Source: JAAYTY01 sp964569245
GTDB taxonomy: Bacteria > Fermentibacterota > Fermentibacteria > Fermentibacterales > Fermentibacteraceae
NCBI GenBank assembly: GCA_964569245.1
Contig: CAZMTK010000006.1
Coordinates: 95,828 to 159,827 of the forward strand
Direction: 5' to 3'
Length of the DNA stretch: 64,000 bases
The stretch's first letter is position 1. Every line of letters starts with the position of its first letter. Shown here one piece after another: positions 7,453-15,547 of this stretch. The translations under genes and the position numbers were made by a program. The notes below the pieces were generated by a model that worked only from the letters and a program-made list of their open reading frames with translations, was not told where the DNA came from and did no database searches.

Positions 7453-9330
7453 CTACAGCACACGGAACTCGATCCTGCGGTTTCGGGCGCGGCCGTCCGC
7501 AGTGTCGTTCGTTGCGACAGGCCGAAGCTCACCGTAGCCCACGACGGTCAGCATGGAGGCCGGAACCCCCCGGCGAACCAGATAGTCCTTCACGGCAGCA
7601 GCCCTGCGCTCGCTCAGGCTCTGGTTCGACGACTCGCTTCCCTGCGAGTCCGTGTGCCCCGACACTTCGATCCTGGCAGAGGAATTGGCGATGAGGAGGT
7701 CCGCTATGCCGTCGAGGACCGAGTAGGACTCGGTCTTGATGGTGGCGCTGCCTGAATCGAAATAGATGTTGGCGAAGCTCATGACCTGTCCGCTCACCAG
7801 TGCGGTGGCAAGCGACGAGGAGACCGGAGTAGAGCCTCCGGGAGTCACCTGCACCTGCACCATGGACTGGTTGTGCCCTTCGGCAGTCACCCGCAGGGTC
7901 CACGCCCCGCCGGGGAGATCCATGCTGAAGCGCCCGTCGGGACCTGAAGTGACCGTGACTCCCGAGCCCTCCGCGGTGACGGTCGCTACGAGCGGCATGC
8001 CGGTGTCGCCATCGGTGATCACCCCCGTCACCGTTCCCGTCTGCGGGGCGGCCGGCTGGAGGCGGAAGTCGAGCGAGGCGGGCCCGTCAGCGGGCACAGC
8101 GACCGATGCGACAGCAGTCCTGAAGCCTTCGGCAGCAGCGCTGACGACATGCACACCCGCGGGCGCCTCCGCCCTGTAGAAGCCGGTGACAGGATCCGAC
8201 TCCACTGGCTCCACCGACGAACCGGGGAAGCTGACCGTGGCAGACAGCGGCTCTCCGGTAGATGCGTTCAGAACCAGCCCGCCGAGATTGCCGCTTCCTC
8301 CCGTCTGCGCCGACATGCCAGAGTCCCAGCCCAGGCTCAGGAGCACGCCGAGCGTTCCAGGCACGCCCTTCGGGACCGCCATCCATCCTGTCTCGTAGGG
8401 ATCGGATTCGTCGCGCTCGTGTGACGTGAGACCGAGCTGGACCGCGAGGTCCAGCCATGCGCCCGAGCGCTGGTAGACACGCATTCCCAGCAAGTACCAG
8501 GCCGGCATGTGATAGCCGGGGTCGTCCCCTCGGCCGAGGAAGGCCTTCAGAACCAGCTCGGTGTAGAGCACAGCGAAATCGGTCGTGTACTGGTATCCAG
8601 CGCCGAAGTCCAGGGCCGTGTCGGTGCGCCGCATCGTACCCAGCACCGGGTCCTGCACCTCCTGGCGGTAGTTCGAGAAGCCCAGGTTCCCCATGGCGTC
8701 GCCGTAAGGCGACTCGTAGGTGAAGAGCCCCGTGATCCCGAATGCCACTCCGCCAGTGCCGATGTAGGGGCGCCTGACCTCGTGCATGATGTCGCCGGCG
8801 TACCAGTAGCCGTCGTAGTCAGCGGCGGTGTCGGCGAAGGCCGGGCCGGTCGGGATGGACAGCCACAGGAGACCTCCGTAGGTCATGTCCTCCTGGAGGA
8901 GCCTGCTGTACTTGCCCGCCAGCGTCACTTCGGTGAATCCCCAGACGGCGTCAAGCATGCCCAGCTGGTTGCCCCGCGGCGGAGTCTGGTCGTACTGCCA
9001 GGCCGATGCCTGGCCCGCGAGGGTGACGGCGGCCTCGAAGTTCTCGTCGATCCCCACCCCGAACTGCACGGATGCGTCGGCGTAGTGCTCTGTGTCCTCG
9101 ATGGCCAGAACTGTGTCTATCTCAGGCTGGAACGGCGGGATGTAGGCCACGCTGTCACGGACGGCCGCCGTCTGGTACAGGAACCAGACGGACGAGGACA
9201 GGGCTCCGGGAGGCGGAGTCCTCGCGTCAGTCACCCTGTACAGGCCGCGAAGCCCCAGCAGGCCTGGAAGGGCATGCCCGGAAGCCGCAAGGGCCAGAAG
9301 GGCTATGAGGCAGACCGGCGGTCTGTTCAT
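7453..9330 (-). CDS. OmpA-family outer-membrane protein with regulatory-like repeats (paralogue 1)
   Basis: 625 residues. A signal peptide (LIALLALAASGHA) is followed by a ~320-residue region rich in alternating aromatic/polar strands, probably a beta-barrel, then two ~85-residue carboxypeptidase-regulatory-like Ig modules (NLGGLVLNASTGEPLSATVSFPG and GTVTGVITDGDTGMPLVATV). The final ~110 residues are an OmpA/MotB peptidoglycan-binding domain with IEVSGHTDSQGS, LSERRAAAVKDYL and ARNRRIEFRV. It likely anchors the outer membrane to the cell wall. It is a paralogue of the upstream gene, and an intrinsic-terminator-like hairpin lies between the two. GGAGAG precedes the ATG. Confidence 0.88.
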   Translation of the reverse strand: MNRPPVCLIALLALAASGHALPGLLGLRGLYRVTDARTPPPGALSSSVWFLYQTAAVRDSVAYIPPFQPEIDTVLAIEDTEHYADASVQFGVGIDENFEAAVTLAGQASAWQYDQTPPRGNQLGMLDAVWGFTEVTLAGKYSRLLQEDMTYGGLLWLSIPTGPAFADTAADYDGYWYAGDIMHEVRRPYIGTGGVAFGITGLFTYESPYGDAMGNLGFSNYRQEVQDPVLGTMRRTDTALDFGAGYQYTTDFAVLYTELVLKAFLGRGDDPGYHMPAWYLLGMRVYQRSGAWLDLAVQLGLTSHERDESDPYETGWMAVPKGVPGTLGVLLSLGWDSGMSAQTGGSGNLGGLVLNASTGEPLSATVSFPGSSVEPVESDPVTGFYRAEAPAGVHVVSAAAEGFRTAVASVAVPADGPASLDFRLQPAAPQTGTVTGVITDGDTGMPLVATVTAEGSGVTVTSGPDGRFSMDLPGGAWTLRVTAEGHNQSMVQVQVTPGGSTPVSSSLATALVSGQVMSFANIYFDSGSATIKTESYSVLDGIADLLIANSSARIEVSGHTDSQGSESSNQSLSERRAAAVKDYLVRRGVPASMLTVVGYGELRPVATNDTADGRARNRRIEFRVL

Positions 9331-9354
9331 CTCTCTCCGTGACCTCCATCACGC

Positions 9355-9384
9355 AAAAGGGGCGGCCCCTGAGGGCCGCCCCCC
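9355..9384 (-). terminator. Hairpin with U-tract between the two OmpA genes
   Basis: On the minus strand GGGGCGGCCC and GGGCCGCCCC form a stem followed by TTTT, 16 nt after the stop of the upstream OmpA gene. The next start codon is only about 25 nt further on with no room for a new promoter, so the second gene depends on read-through or processing. Confidence 0.7.
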
Positions 9385-9399
9385 GCGCAACTGCGCCGT

Positions 9400-11415
9400 T
9401 CAGTTCACGGACAGGACCGTGAACTCGATCCGGCGGTTCTGGGCCTTGTTGGCCGACGAGGTGTTCGGGACGACCGGCTGGGTCTCGCCGAAGCCGATCG
9501 TGGTCAGGTTGCGGGCGTTGACGCCGTGGCTGACCAGGTAGTTGAACACCGAGGCGGCCCTCTGCTCGCTCAGAGTCTGGTTGTACTCGTTGCTGCCGTC
9601 GGAGTCGGTATGTCCCGCGATCTGTACCCTGGCGTTGGGATTCTCGAGGAGGGTGGCAACGATCTGGTCGAGGACCGGGTAGGACTCCGGCTTGATGTTC
9701 GCACTGGCGACGTCGAAGTAGATGTTGTTGAACCGCAGCACCTGCCCCTGCACCAGTGCCGGCCTGAGATCGAAGTTCAGAACGGTGCTCTGGCCCGCGT
9801 TGATGACAGCCGGGAGGGACTTGCCGAGATGGTCCGCCGCCTCGCACTTGATTGTCCAGGTGCCCGCGGGGACGGAGATCTGATAGACTCCGTCGGCGCC
9901 GGAGGTCACAGGGGCGACCTCGGGCAGATCGGGCACCGAGATGGTGGCGACGAGAGGGTCACCGGTCTCGGAATCGGTCACGACTCCCGTGACCATGCCG
10001 GGCTCGGCGACCGGGCGCATCATGAAGTCCTTGACGATGGACTGGTCGGCCTCGATCACGACAGTCGCGGAGCCGGGCTGGTAGCCCTCGGCCTCGACGG
10101 TGATCGGGATCGTGCCAGAGCCCACCGAAACGCTGTAGTAGCCCGTGACCGGATCGGTCTGGACGCTGGCGATCGTTGTGCCCGGGAAGCTGAGGGTCGC
10201 TGCGAGGCCGGCGCCTGTCTCCATGTCGGTGACCATGCCGGAGATCCTGCCGGGTTCGGGGGCCCTCTCGCCCGGGATCAGATCGCTCGAGAAGGCGAGG
10301 GACACTCCGACGCCCCAGTCGTTGCTGGCGGCGAACGGGAACGGGGAGTGCTCCACCCTCTCGTCCTCCGTCACGACTCCGGTGTCGCGGTAGATGCTGT
10401 GGCCGAGGTCGTGGTACAGCGGGTCGAACTCGGTGAGGCCGAGATCGAAAGAGACGTCCATGAATGCGCCGCTGCGGGTGATGAAGCGGAGTCCCGGAGT
10501 AAGGTATGCGACGGAGTTCTGGCCGTTCCTGTCGAGGCACTCCTTGAGGGAGTATTCGACGAAGACGATCGCATACTGGGTCGGGAACTCCATGCCGAAG
10601 CCGATGTCGAGAACGTTGTCCTCGACATCGAGGGCGACCTCGGTGCTGTCGTAGAAGTAGACGCTGTCAGGAGTGTAGTTGTAGCGGAAGTCGGTCATGT
10701 CGAACGTCTGCTTGTAGTGCGAGTATCCGATGTTGCTGTGGAAGCGCAGAGGTGCACTCGGGGAGATATCGGCGAGATCGAAGGTGATCAGGCTGCCGAT
10801 GCCGTAGCTCGTGTGTCCGGTGGAGATGAATGGTCTGCGCATCTCGTACATCGGCTGGTCGTCGAACCAGCGGCCGCAGTAGTCCTCGCAGAGAGCAAGG
10901 TCGTTGGTGTTGGGGGCGAAGGACCACCAGTTCTGCAGGCCGAGCCAGAGGAGACCGGTATCGGACGTCGGCGTGAAGCCGAGCTTCATGCCCACCTGGA
11001 GATCGCCGAGTCCGTCCACGCCGTCCCAGCGGCCGGTGTAGAGACCGCGCGGCTGCACCATGTCGCGCTCGTACCAGCTCAGGACATAGGACAGCCGGGC
11101 GCCCAGTTCGAGGAAGTCGGTGACGCCGTAGCCCACGACGAAGTACCCGTCGGCGTAGTGCTCCTTGTCGGCGACGTCGAGCGTGTCGTTCCACTCGGCA
11201 GGATACTCCGGCGTATAGGTGCGGAACACCAAACCGTCGATCTCGTTGGTGCTGGCCCAGTACTTTGCCATTACGCCGAAGGCGATGCCGCCCTGCTCCA
11301 GAGGCTTCGCGGAAACCACGCGGTTTATTCCGCTGTAGCCCATGAACGACGGAATCGCCATGGCCGCCTGCGCGAGAACGAGGATCGCGAGAGCCAGGAA
11401 ACAGTACAATCTCAT
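9400..11415 (-). CDS. OmpA-family outer-membrane protein with regulatory-like repeats (paralogue 2)
   Basis: 671 residues with the same architecture as its downstream paralogue. A signal peptide (LALAILVLAQAAMA) precedes a ~380-residue predicted barrel (for example QNWWSFAPNT, FVEYSLKECLDR). Two Ig-like carboxypeptidase-regulatory modules follow (GRISGMVTDMETGAGLAATLSF, GMVTGVVTDSETGDPLVATIS). The C-terminus is an OmpA domain with VQIAGHTDSDGSNEYN, LSEQRAASVFNYL and NRRIEFTVL. It probably tethers the outer membrane to peptidoglycan. The start is ATG 11415 after GGAGGG, and upstream in-frame codons lie in the promoter region. A TTGACA promoter lies 60 nt upstream. Confidence 0.9.
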   Translation of the reverse strand: MRLYCFLALAILVLAQAAMAIPSFMGYSGINRVVSAKPLEQGGIAFGVMAKYWASTNEIDGLVFRTYTPEYPAEWNDTLDVADKEHYADGYFVVGYGVTDFLELGARLSYVLSWYERDMVQPRGLYTGRWDGVDGLGDLQVGMKLGFTPTSDTGLLWLGLQNWWSFAPNTNDLALCEDYCGRWFDDQPMYEMRRPFISTGHTSYGIGSLITFDLADISPSAPLRFHSNIGYSHYKQTFDMTDFRYNYTPDSVYFYDSTEVALDVEDNVLDIGFGMEFPTQYAIVFVEYSLKECLDRNGQNSVAYLTPGLRFITRSGAFMDVSFDLGLTEFDPLYHDLGHSIYRDTGVVTEDERVEHSPFPFAASNDWGVGVSLAFSSDLIPGERAPEPGRISGMVTDMETGAGLAATLSFPGTTIASVQTDPVTGYYSVSVGSGTIPITVEAEGYQPGSATVVIEADQSIVKDFMMRPVAEPGMVTGVVTDSETGDPLVATISVPDLPEVAPVTSGADGVYQISVPAGTWTIKCEAADHLGKSLPAVINAGQSTVLNFDLRPALVQGQVLRFNNIYFDVASANIKPESYPVLDQIVATLLENPNARVQIAGHTDSDGSNEYNQTLSEQRAASVFNYLVSHGVNARNLTTIGFGETQPVVPNTSSANKAQNRRIEFTVLSVN

Positions 11416-11450
11416 GTTTACCCTCCTCTTGATGATCATGCCCGGAAGGA

Positions 11451-11483
11451 CATATATGACCTTGCTCCCCCGGGTGCTGTCAA
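11451..11483 (-). promoter_or_regulatory. Promoter of the OmpA gene pair
   Basis: On the minus strand a perfect TTGACA (11483-11478) is followed by CATATATG; the -10 may be TCATAT (18-nt spacer) or TATATG (21 nt). The transcript would start about 30 nt before the GGAGGG site. Confidence 0.45.
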
Positions 11484-11517
11484 TGGCGGGGGAAGGGCTC
11501 TGATTCGGGGAAAGACT

Positions 11518-11799
11518 ATGGCCGCGTTGCGGATGGTTGTCCGTGGCCTGGTGCAGGGCGTGGGGTTCCGATGGTGGGCTGCAAGGCACGCCGCGCGTCT
11601 GGGGCTCTCGGGTCATGTGCGGAACCTGCCGGACGGCTCGGTGGAGGTCGTGGCTTCCGGCGACCGGGAATCCCTCGACGAGATGCTGGAGCTCTGCCAC
11701 GAGGGCCCCTCCTCTGCAGATGTCTCGGAAGTCTCCGCATATCCCTGCCCCGAGCCCGGAGTGGAGGGATTCACGATCCTGCGTGACGGCAGGGGATGA
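11518..11799 (+). CDS. acyP: Acylphosphatase
   Basis: 93 residues carrying both acylphosphatase signatures: VRGLVQGVGFRWW (residues 8-20, including the catalytic Arg) and GHVRNLPDGSVEV (residues 32-44, with the catalytic Asn). The enzyme hydrolyses carboxyl-phosphate bonds such as acetyl or 1,3-bisphosphoglyceryl phosphate. The length is typical. The start is ATG 11518; the longer frame upstream is the antisense shadow of the OmpA gene. It is the first gene of a plus-strand run of six closely spaced genes (to 17179), although its functional link with the following surface proteins is not obvious. Confidence 0.95.
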   Translation: MAALRMVVRGLVQGVGFRWWAARHAARLGLSGHVRNLPDGSVEVVASGDRESLDEMLELCHEGPSSADVSEVSAYPCPEPGVEGFTILRDGRG

Positions 11800-11818
11800 G
11801 ACGGAGGGATCTGGACTG

Positions 11819-12718
11819 ATGGGAAGACACCTGCTCGCAGCCGCCCTGGCAGCCGGGGCTGCTCTCGCCTGGGATCCGCTCTATTACCAGAACCGCGCGT
11901 CAGTGCTCCATTCGATGGAGACCGACGGGGACATCGCAATAGGCTTCTTCAGCTCTGGCAGCTACTGGAGGACCGACTCCACAGGAGAAAGCCAGGAATA
12001 CGACCTGGATCCCTCCCTGTCCGTCATTCGCATTCTGGCGACCGGCTACTACGGGCTCACGAGCAGCCATACCGTGGGCATGATCATCCCCGTCTACTTC
12101 CAGGTCTCGGGAAGCGACTCCACCGGCGGAGGGATCGCCGACCCCTGGATCTCGCTCGATGGCTGGATCGAGCGCACTCCCATGATCATAGCCAGGGGCG
12201 CTCTCAGGATCCCCCTGAAGGGCTACCTGGAATCGGGCGACTACAGGGAGGGCGACCCTCACATGGCGCTGGACGGAGCCGTCACGGTCGAGAGCCCCCT
12301 GTCGGGCCCCGGGATGCTCGTCCGCGCCACAGCCGGGCTCAGATACTACTTTGCGGCATGGAGCGCCCTTCCCGACTCGCCACGGGACTCCGCGGACACA
12401 CGCCCCCCCGTCGAGCTGAGGGGCACTGGATTCCTGGTGTTCAAAGCCAATCCAGAACTCGACGTGCGAATAGGCCTGGAGGCAGCGACGCGCGGAGACA
12501 CGGGAGCCGACTTCGGCGACGGCTGGGAGGATCTCGACTACACCGGCCGCACCGAGCTCGACCTCAGGGCGGGCTTCGATCTGACGAACTCTTCGGACGT
12601 CAGAGGAGACATCTACTACAGACTCTCAGGCGAGAACACGAACAAGGAGTGGGGAATCGCCGTCACCGGGCTGGGCCTCGACTTGACCGACCTGTTCGGA
12701 TTCGGCGGTTCGAGATGA
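11819..12718 (+). CDS. Predicted outer-membrane beta-barrel protein
   Basis: 299 residues. A signal peptide (LLAAALAAGAALA) is followed by repeated amphipathic strands ending in aromatic residues, such as IAIGFFSSGSYWRTD, TVGMIIPVYFQVSGS, RATAGLRYYFAAWS and VRGDIYYRLSGENT. This is a barrel-like pattern. No family was recognised. The start is ATG 11819 with GGAGG about 10 nt upstream. The stop overlaps the next ATG (12715-12718, ATGA), pointing to coupled translation with the zinc-ribbon protein that follows. Confidence 0.6.
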   Translation: MGRHLLAAALAAGAALAWDPLYYQNRASVLHSMETDGDIAIGFFSSGSYWRTDSTGESQEYDLDPSLSVIRILATGYYGLTSSHTVGMIIPVYFQVSGSDSTGGGIADPWISLDGWIERTPMIIARGALRIPLKGYLESGDYREGDPHMALDGAVTVESPLSGPGMLVRATAGLRYYFAAWSALPDSPRDSADTRPPVELRGTGFLVFKANPELDVRIGLEAATRGDTGADFGDGWEDLDYTGRTELDLRAGFDLTNSSDVRGDIYYRLSGENTNKEWGIAVTGLGLDLTDLFGFGGSR

Positions 12719-13491
12719 CGAGGCGCGTCCCCCCGGCCGTCATGCCTCTGGCCGCTGCCGTGCTCCTCGCGGCTGCGGGTCTTCTCGACCCCCCGGGGGC
12801 GTCTCTCAGAAGGACAGCCCTGGAGTATGCCGCGCTTGCCGTGAGCGACCCCGCAGCGGCCTCGTCGCTCTTGACTGACAGTCTGTCTGCGCTGGTGAGG
12901 CCAGAGGCCTTCCAGGCCGGCGGCGTACGGGAGTCCGCGGGAGGCCCAGTCCTCGGCAGGCAGGACGAGAGGGGCTTCCAGATCCTGGTCCCCGAGCAGG
13001 GCGGTGGCAGCAGGACCATCTGGCTGAGGCGCGAGAACGACCGCTGGAGGGTTTCCGGAGACACCTTCCTGGACAGGATCCTGAACTCGGCCCCGGCGCT
13101 ATGCCGCAGCTACGCCCTCTCGATCGCGCCCGCCGTAATCGCCGGTACCCCCGCCGACTCCTTCGCGTGCCCCGTGACTGGCCTGCACTACGGGATGGAT
13201 TCTACCGGCTGCCTTCTCGTCTGCCCTGCCGGCCATCTCGGCGAAGGACTGGAGACGGGCGGCGGAGCCTGCGCGGCGAGGAGAGCTCTGGCGGCTTCGG
13301 AGGTGGCTTCCTTCGTAGCCGCCGGCCATCCGATGCCCTCGAGCTTCGGAGAGATGTGGGAAGCTGGGGACGGGCAGTACGGACAGCCGGGCGGCTACAG
13401 ATGCCCCGACAACGGATACAGCTTCTACGAGATCACTGATTCGACGGTCTTCTGCCCCTTCCACCAGGCCGGAACGCCGGTCGCGCCGTGA
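12715..13491 (+). CDS. Membrane-anchored protein with two zinc-knuckle-like motifs
   Basis: 258 residues. It has an N-terminal hydrophobic segment (AVMPLAAAVLLAAAGLL), a mixed region, then two similar cysteine modules: CPVTGLHYGMD ... CLLVCPAGH (about residues 161-183) and CPDNGYSFYEITDSTVFCPFH (about 229-249). These CPxxGxxY/CPxxH repeats look like zinc ribbons seen at the ends of several bacterial envelope proteins. The function is unknown. It overlaps its neighbours by 4 nt on both sides (ATGA upstream, GTGA downstream), so it is firmly inside the operon. Confidence 0.6.
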   Translation: MTRRVPPAVMPLAAAVLLAAAGLLDPPGASLRRTALEYAALAVSDPAAASSLLTDSLSALVRPEAFQAGGVRESAGGPVLGRQDERGFQILVPEQGGGSRTIWLRRENDRWRVSGDTFLDRILNSAPALCRSYALSIAPAVIAGTPADSFACPVTGLHYGMDSTGCLLVCPAGHLGEGLETGGGACAARRALAASEVASFVAAGHPMPSSFGEMWEAGDGQYGQPGGYRCPDNGYSFYEITDSTVFCPFHQAGTPVAP

Positions 13492-14711
13492 GCGAAGGAC
13501 GGCAGGCCGACCACATGGAGGCCGCCAGGGGAGCGGAAGAGACTCTCGTGTCGAGCCGGAAGGCCCTGGCAGATCTCTGCAGGCGCCTGTCCGGGTCTCC
13601 GGTCGTGGCTCTGGACACCGAATTCCACAGCGAGAGGAGATTCTGGCCCGAGCTGTTCCTCGTCCAGCTGGCCGACACTACCGGGGCCTGGCTGGTGGAT
13701 CCCCTGGCAGTCGGAGACCTCTCGCCCCTTCGAGCGCTGGTCTCCGATCCGGCCGTAGTCAAGGTCATGCACTCCTCGCGGAACGACATCGCCATCCTGA
13801 GGCGATACCTCTCCTGCGAATTCACGAAGGTCTTCGACACGCAGCTCGCGGCCGCGTTCCTGGGCTACGGCGAGCAGTGCAGCCTCTACAACCTGCTGCA
13901 GGACGTCTGCGGCATCAGGGCGAGGAAGGCGTTCTGCCTCAGCGACTGGTCACGCAGACCGCTGGCGCCGGAGCAGGTCGAATACGCCCTTGACGACGTC
14001 AGGCACCTGCACGGGCTTCACGCGAAGCTGGCCGAACAGCTCGAAAAGAAGGGCAGAGCCTCCTGGTACGAGCTCGAGGCCGCCTCGCTCACCGCCCCGG
14101 ACGAGTACGAGGTGAACCTGCCGGATATGTACCGGCGCGCCAGATCGGCCGGCAAGCTCAAGAAGTCTGGGCTGCCGGTCCTGTGGGCGCTGGTGAAGTG
14201 GCGCGAGGAGCGGGCCATGGAGCTGGACAGGCCCCGGGCTCACATCGCGACGGACTCCATGCTCGCCAGACTGGCGACGATGTCTCCGACCACCCCCGAC
14301 AGCCTGGACAGGCTCCGGGGCCTTCCATCCGGATTCCAGGCCAGGTGGGGCGCGGAGGTGCTGGCGGTTGTCGCGGAGGCTCTGGCGTCGCCCCCGTCAG
14401 ACGTTCCTGAGATTCCCGTCAGAAGGCCTGACGGCGGCGCCTCGGCCAGGGCCGACATACTGAGAATCTATCTGAAGCAGAAGGCGCACCAGCTCAGGAT
14501 CGCCCCCTCGCTGCTCCTTCCTCGGGAGTTTCTGGAGAAGCTGGCATCCATGCCGCGCACCGCCGCCGTGGAGTGTCTCAGGCAGGGCTGTCTGGCCGGA
14601 TGGAGATTGGAGGTTCTGGGCGACGATCTCGAGGCGCTCCTCACCGGCAGGATGGCGCTTGCAATGGGAGGCGGACCCGCTGGAGGGCTGAAGTTCATCA
14701 GGACGAGATGA
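13488..14711 (+). CDS. rnd: Ribonuclease D
   Basis: 407 residues. A DEDDy 3'-5' exonuclease domain occupies the first ~210 residues: Exo I ALDTEF (D43, E45), Exo II HSSRNDIAIL, and Exo III YALDDVRHL with the catalytic Tyr and Asp. Two HRDC-like helical domains follow (VLWALVKWREERAMELDRPR and RADILRIYLKQKAHQL). RNase D trims tRNA and small RNA 3' ends. The GTG start at 13488 overlaps the preceding stop (GTGA). The length matches the family (about 370-400). Confidence 0.94.
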   Translation: MSEGRQADHMEAARGAEETLVSSRKALADLCRRLSGSPVVALDTEFHSERRFWPELFLVQLADTTGAWLVDPLAVGDLSPLRALVSDPAVVKVMHSSRNDIAILRRYLSCEFTKVFDTQLAAAFLGYGEQCSLYNLLQDVCGIRARKAFCLSDWSRRPLAPEQVEYALDDVRHLHGLHAKLAEQLEKKGRASWYELEAASLTAPDEYEVNLPDMYRRARSAGKLKKSGLPVLWALVKWREERAMELDRPRAHIATDSMLARLATMSPTTPDSLDRLRGLPSGFQARWGAEVLAVVAEALASPPSDVPEIPVRRPDGGASARADILRIYLKQKAHQLRIAPSLLLPREFLEKLASMPRTAAVECLRQGCLAGWRLEVLGDDLEALLTGRMALAMGGGPAGGLKFIRTR

Positions 14712-15493
14712 TCCTCCTCTGCACAGCCGTTCTGGCTTCCTTCCACATCGCCGTTTTCGGCGACAACCAGGGCGACGGCCCCGGAACCCCTCCGTTCGAC
14801 AGCTTCGTGCACTGGGTGGACTCTGCAGGCCCCCTCGCGATAGTAGGGACCGGAGACCACGTGTCGACGCCGTCCTGTGCCTTCCTCCGCTTCCTCGAGG
14901 AAGAGCAGCCCTTCGCCGGAATCTTCTGGCCGGCTGTCGCTGACGCAGAAAACGCCTGCTGGGGAGAATCCCAGGCCGACGTTGGGGCGGGTTTCCCCCT
15001 GCTCGGATTCACTGCGGCCTCCGCCGTGGCTGTGGACGGCTGCAGCTACTCAGCGTCGCTCCGGCTCGAAGGCGTCGACGTTCGAATAGTATCGATCCAC
15101 TTCCCCGATCAGCCGGCCGATCCGCTGGAGGCGCTGACCCCTGCGGCCAGGGAGTTCATGGCCGAGGCTCTCGAACAGTGCCCCGACTCCGCCCTGGTCA
15201 TAGCAGTCGCCCACAGCAGGACGGGAAGGTGGGACAACTGCCTCGAAGGCTGCTATTCAGCGATCCTCGAGAGAAAGGCCGACCTCCTCCTGTCTGGAAC
15301 CATCCACGCGCCTCTTCTGCTGCCCGGCCCCGTTCCCTCCGCAAACGCCGGCTCCCTCACGCGGCCCCTGACTCTGTTCCGCCCCTCGTTCATTGACCTG
15401 GAGGTGGACCCGGAAGAATCATTGACTCTCAGGATGATGGATGCATCCGTCTGTCCTCCCGTCGTTCGGAGAGAGGTGCGGATGGCGTACTAG
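14708..15493 (+). CDS. Metallophosphoesterase-like protein (divergent)
   Basis: 261 residues. An apparent short signal-like start (MILLCTAVLASF) is followed by HIAVFGDNQGD, which resembles the first metal motif of calcineurin-like phosphoesterases. GTGDHVSTP may be the GD motif, and VIAVAHSRTGRW sits where the GH motif would be, but the canonical GNH(E/D) and GHxH motifs are not evident. It may be an inactive or highly diverged member, perhaps exported. The start ATG overlaps the rnd stop (ATGA). Confidence 0.45.
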   Translation: MILLCTAVLASFHIAVFGDNQGDGPGTPPFDSFVHWVDSAGPLAIVGTGDHVSTPSCAFLRFLEEEQPFAGIFWPAVADAENACWGESQADVGAGFPLLGFTAASAVAVDGCSYSASLRLEGVDVRIVSIHFPDQPADPLEALTPAAREFMAEALEQCPDSALVIAVAHSRTGRWDNCLEGCYSAILERKADLLLSGTIHAPLLLPGPVPSANAGSLTRPLTLFRPSFIDLEVDPEESLTLRMMDASVCPPVVRREVRMAY

Positions 15494-15547
15494 CCCGCCA
15501 GTGGAGGGCTGCAGGCCGTCGGGTCGGGCGGGGAAAGGGGTGTCGAG

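Noticed and set aside
9526..11517. Very long plus-strand frame antisense to the OmpA gene
   Set aside because: It is a shadow of the OmpA gene; only its end (acylphosphatase from 11518) is real.
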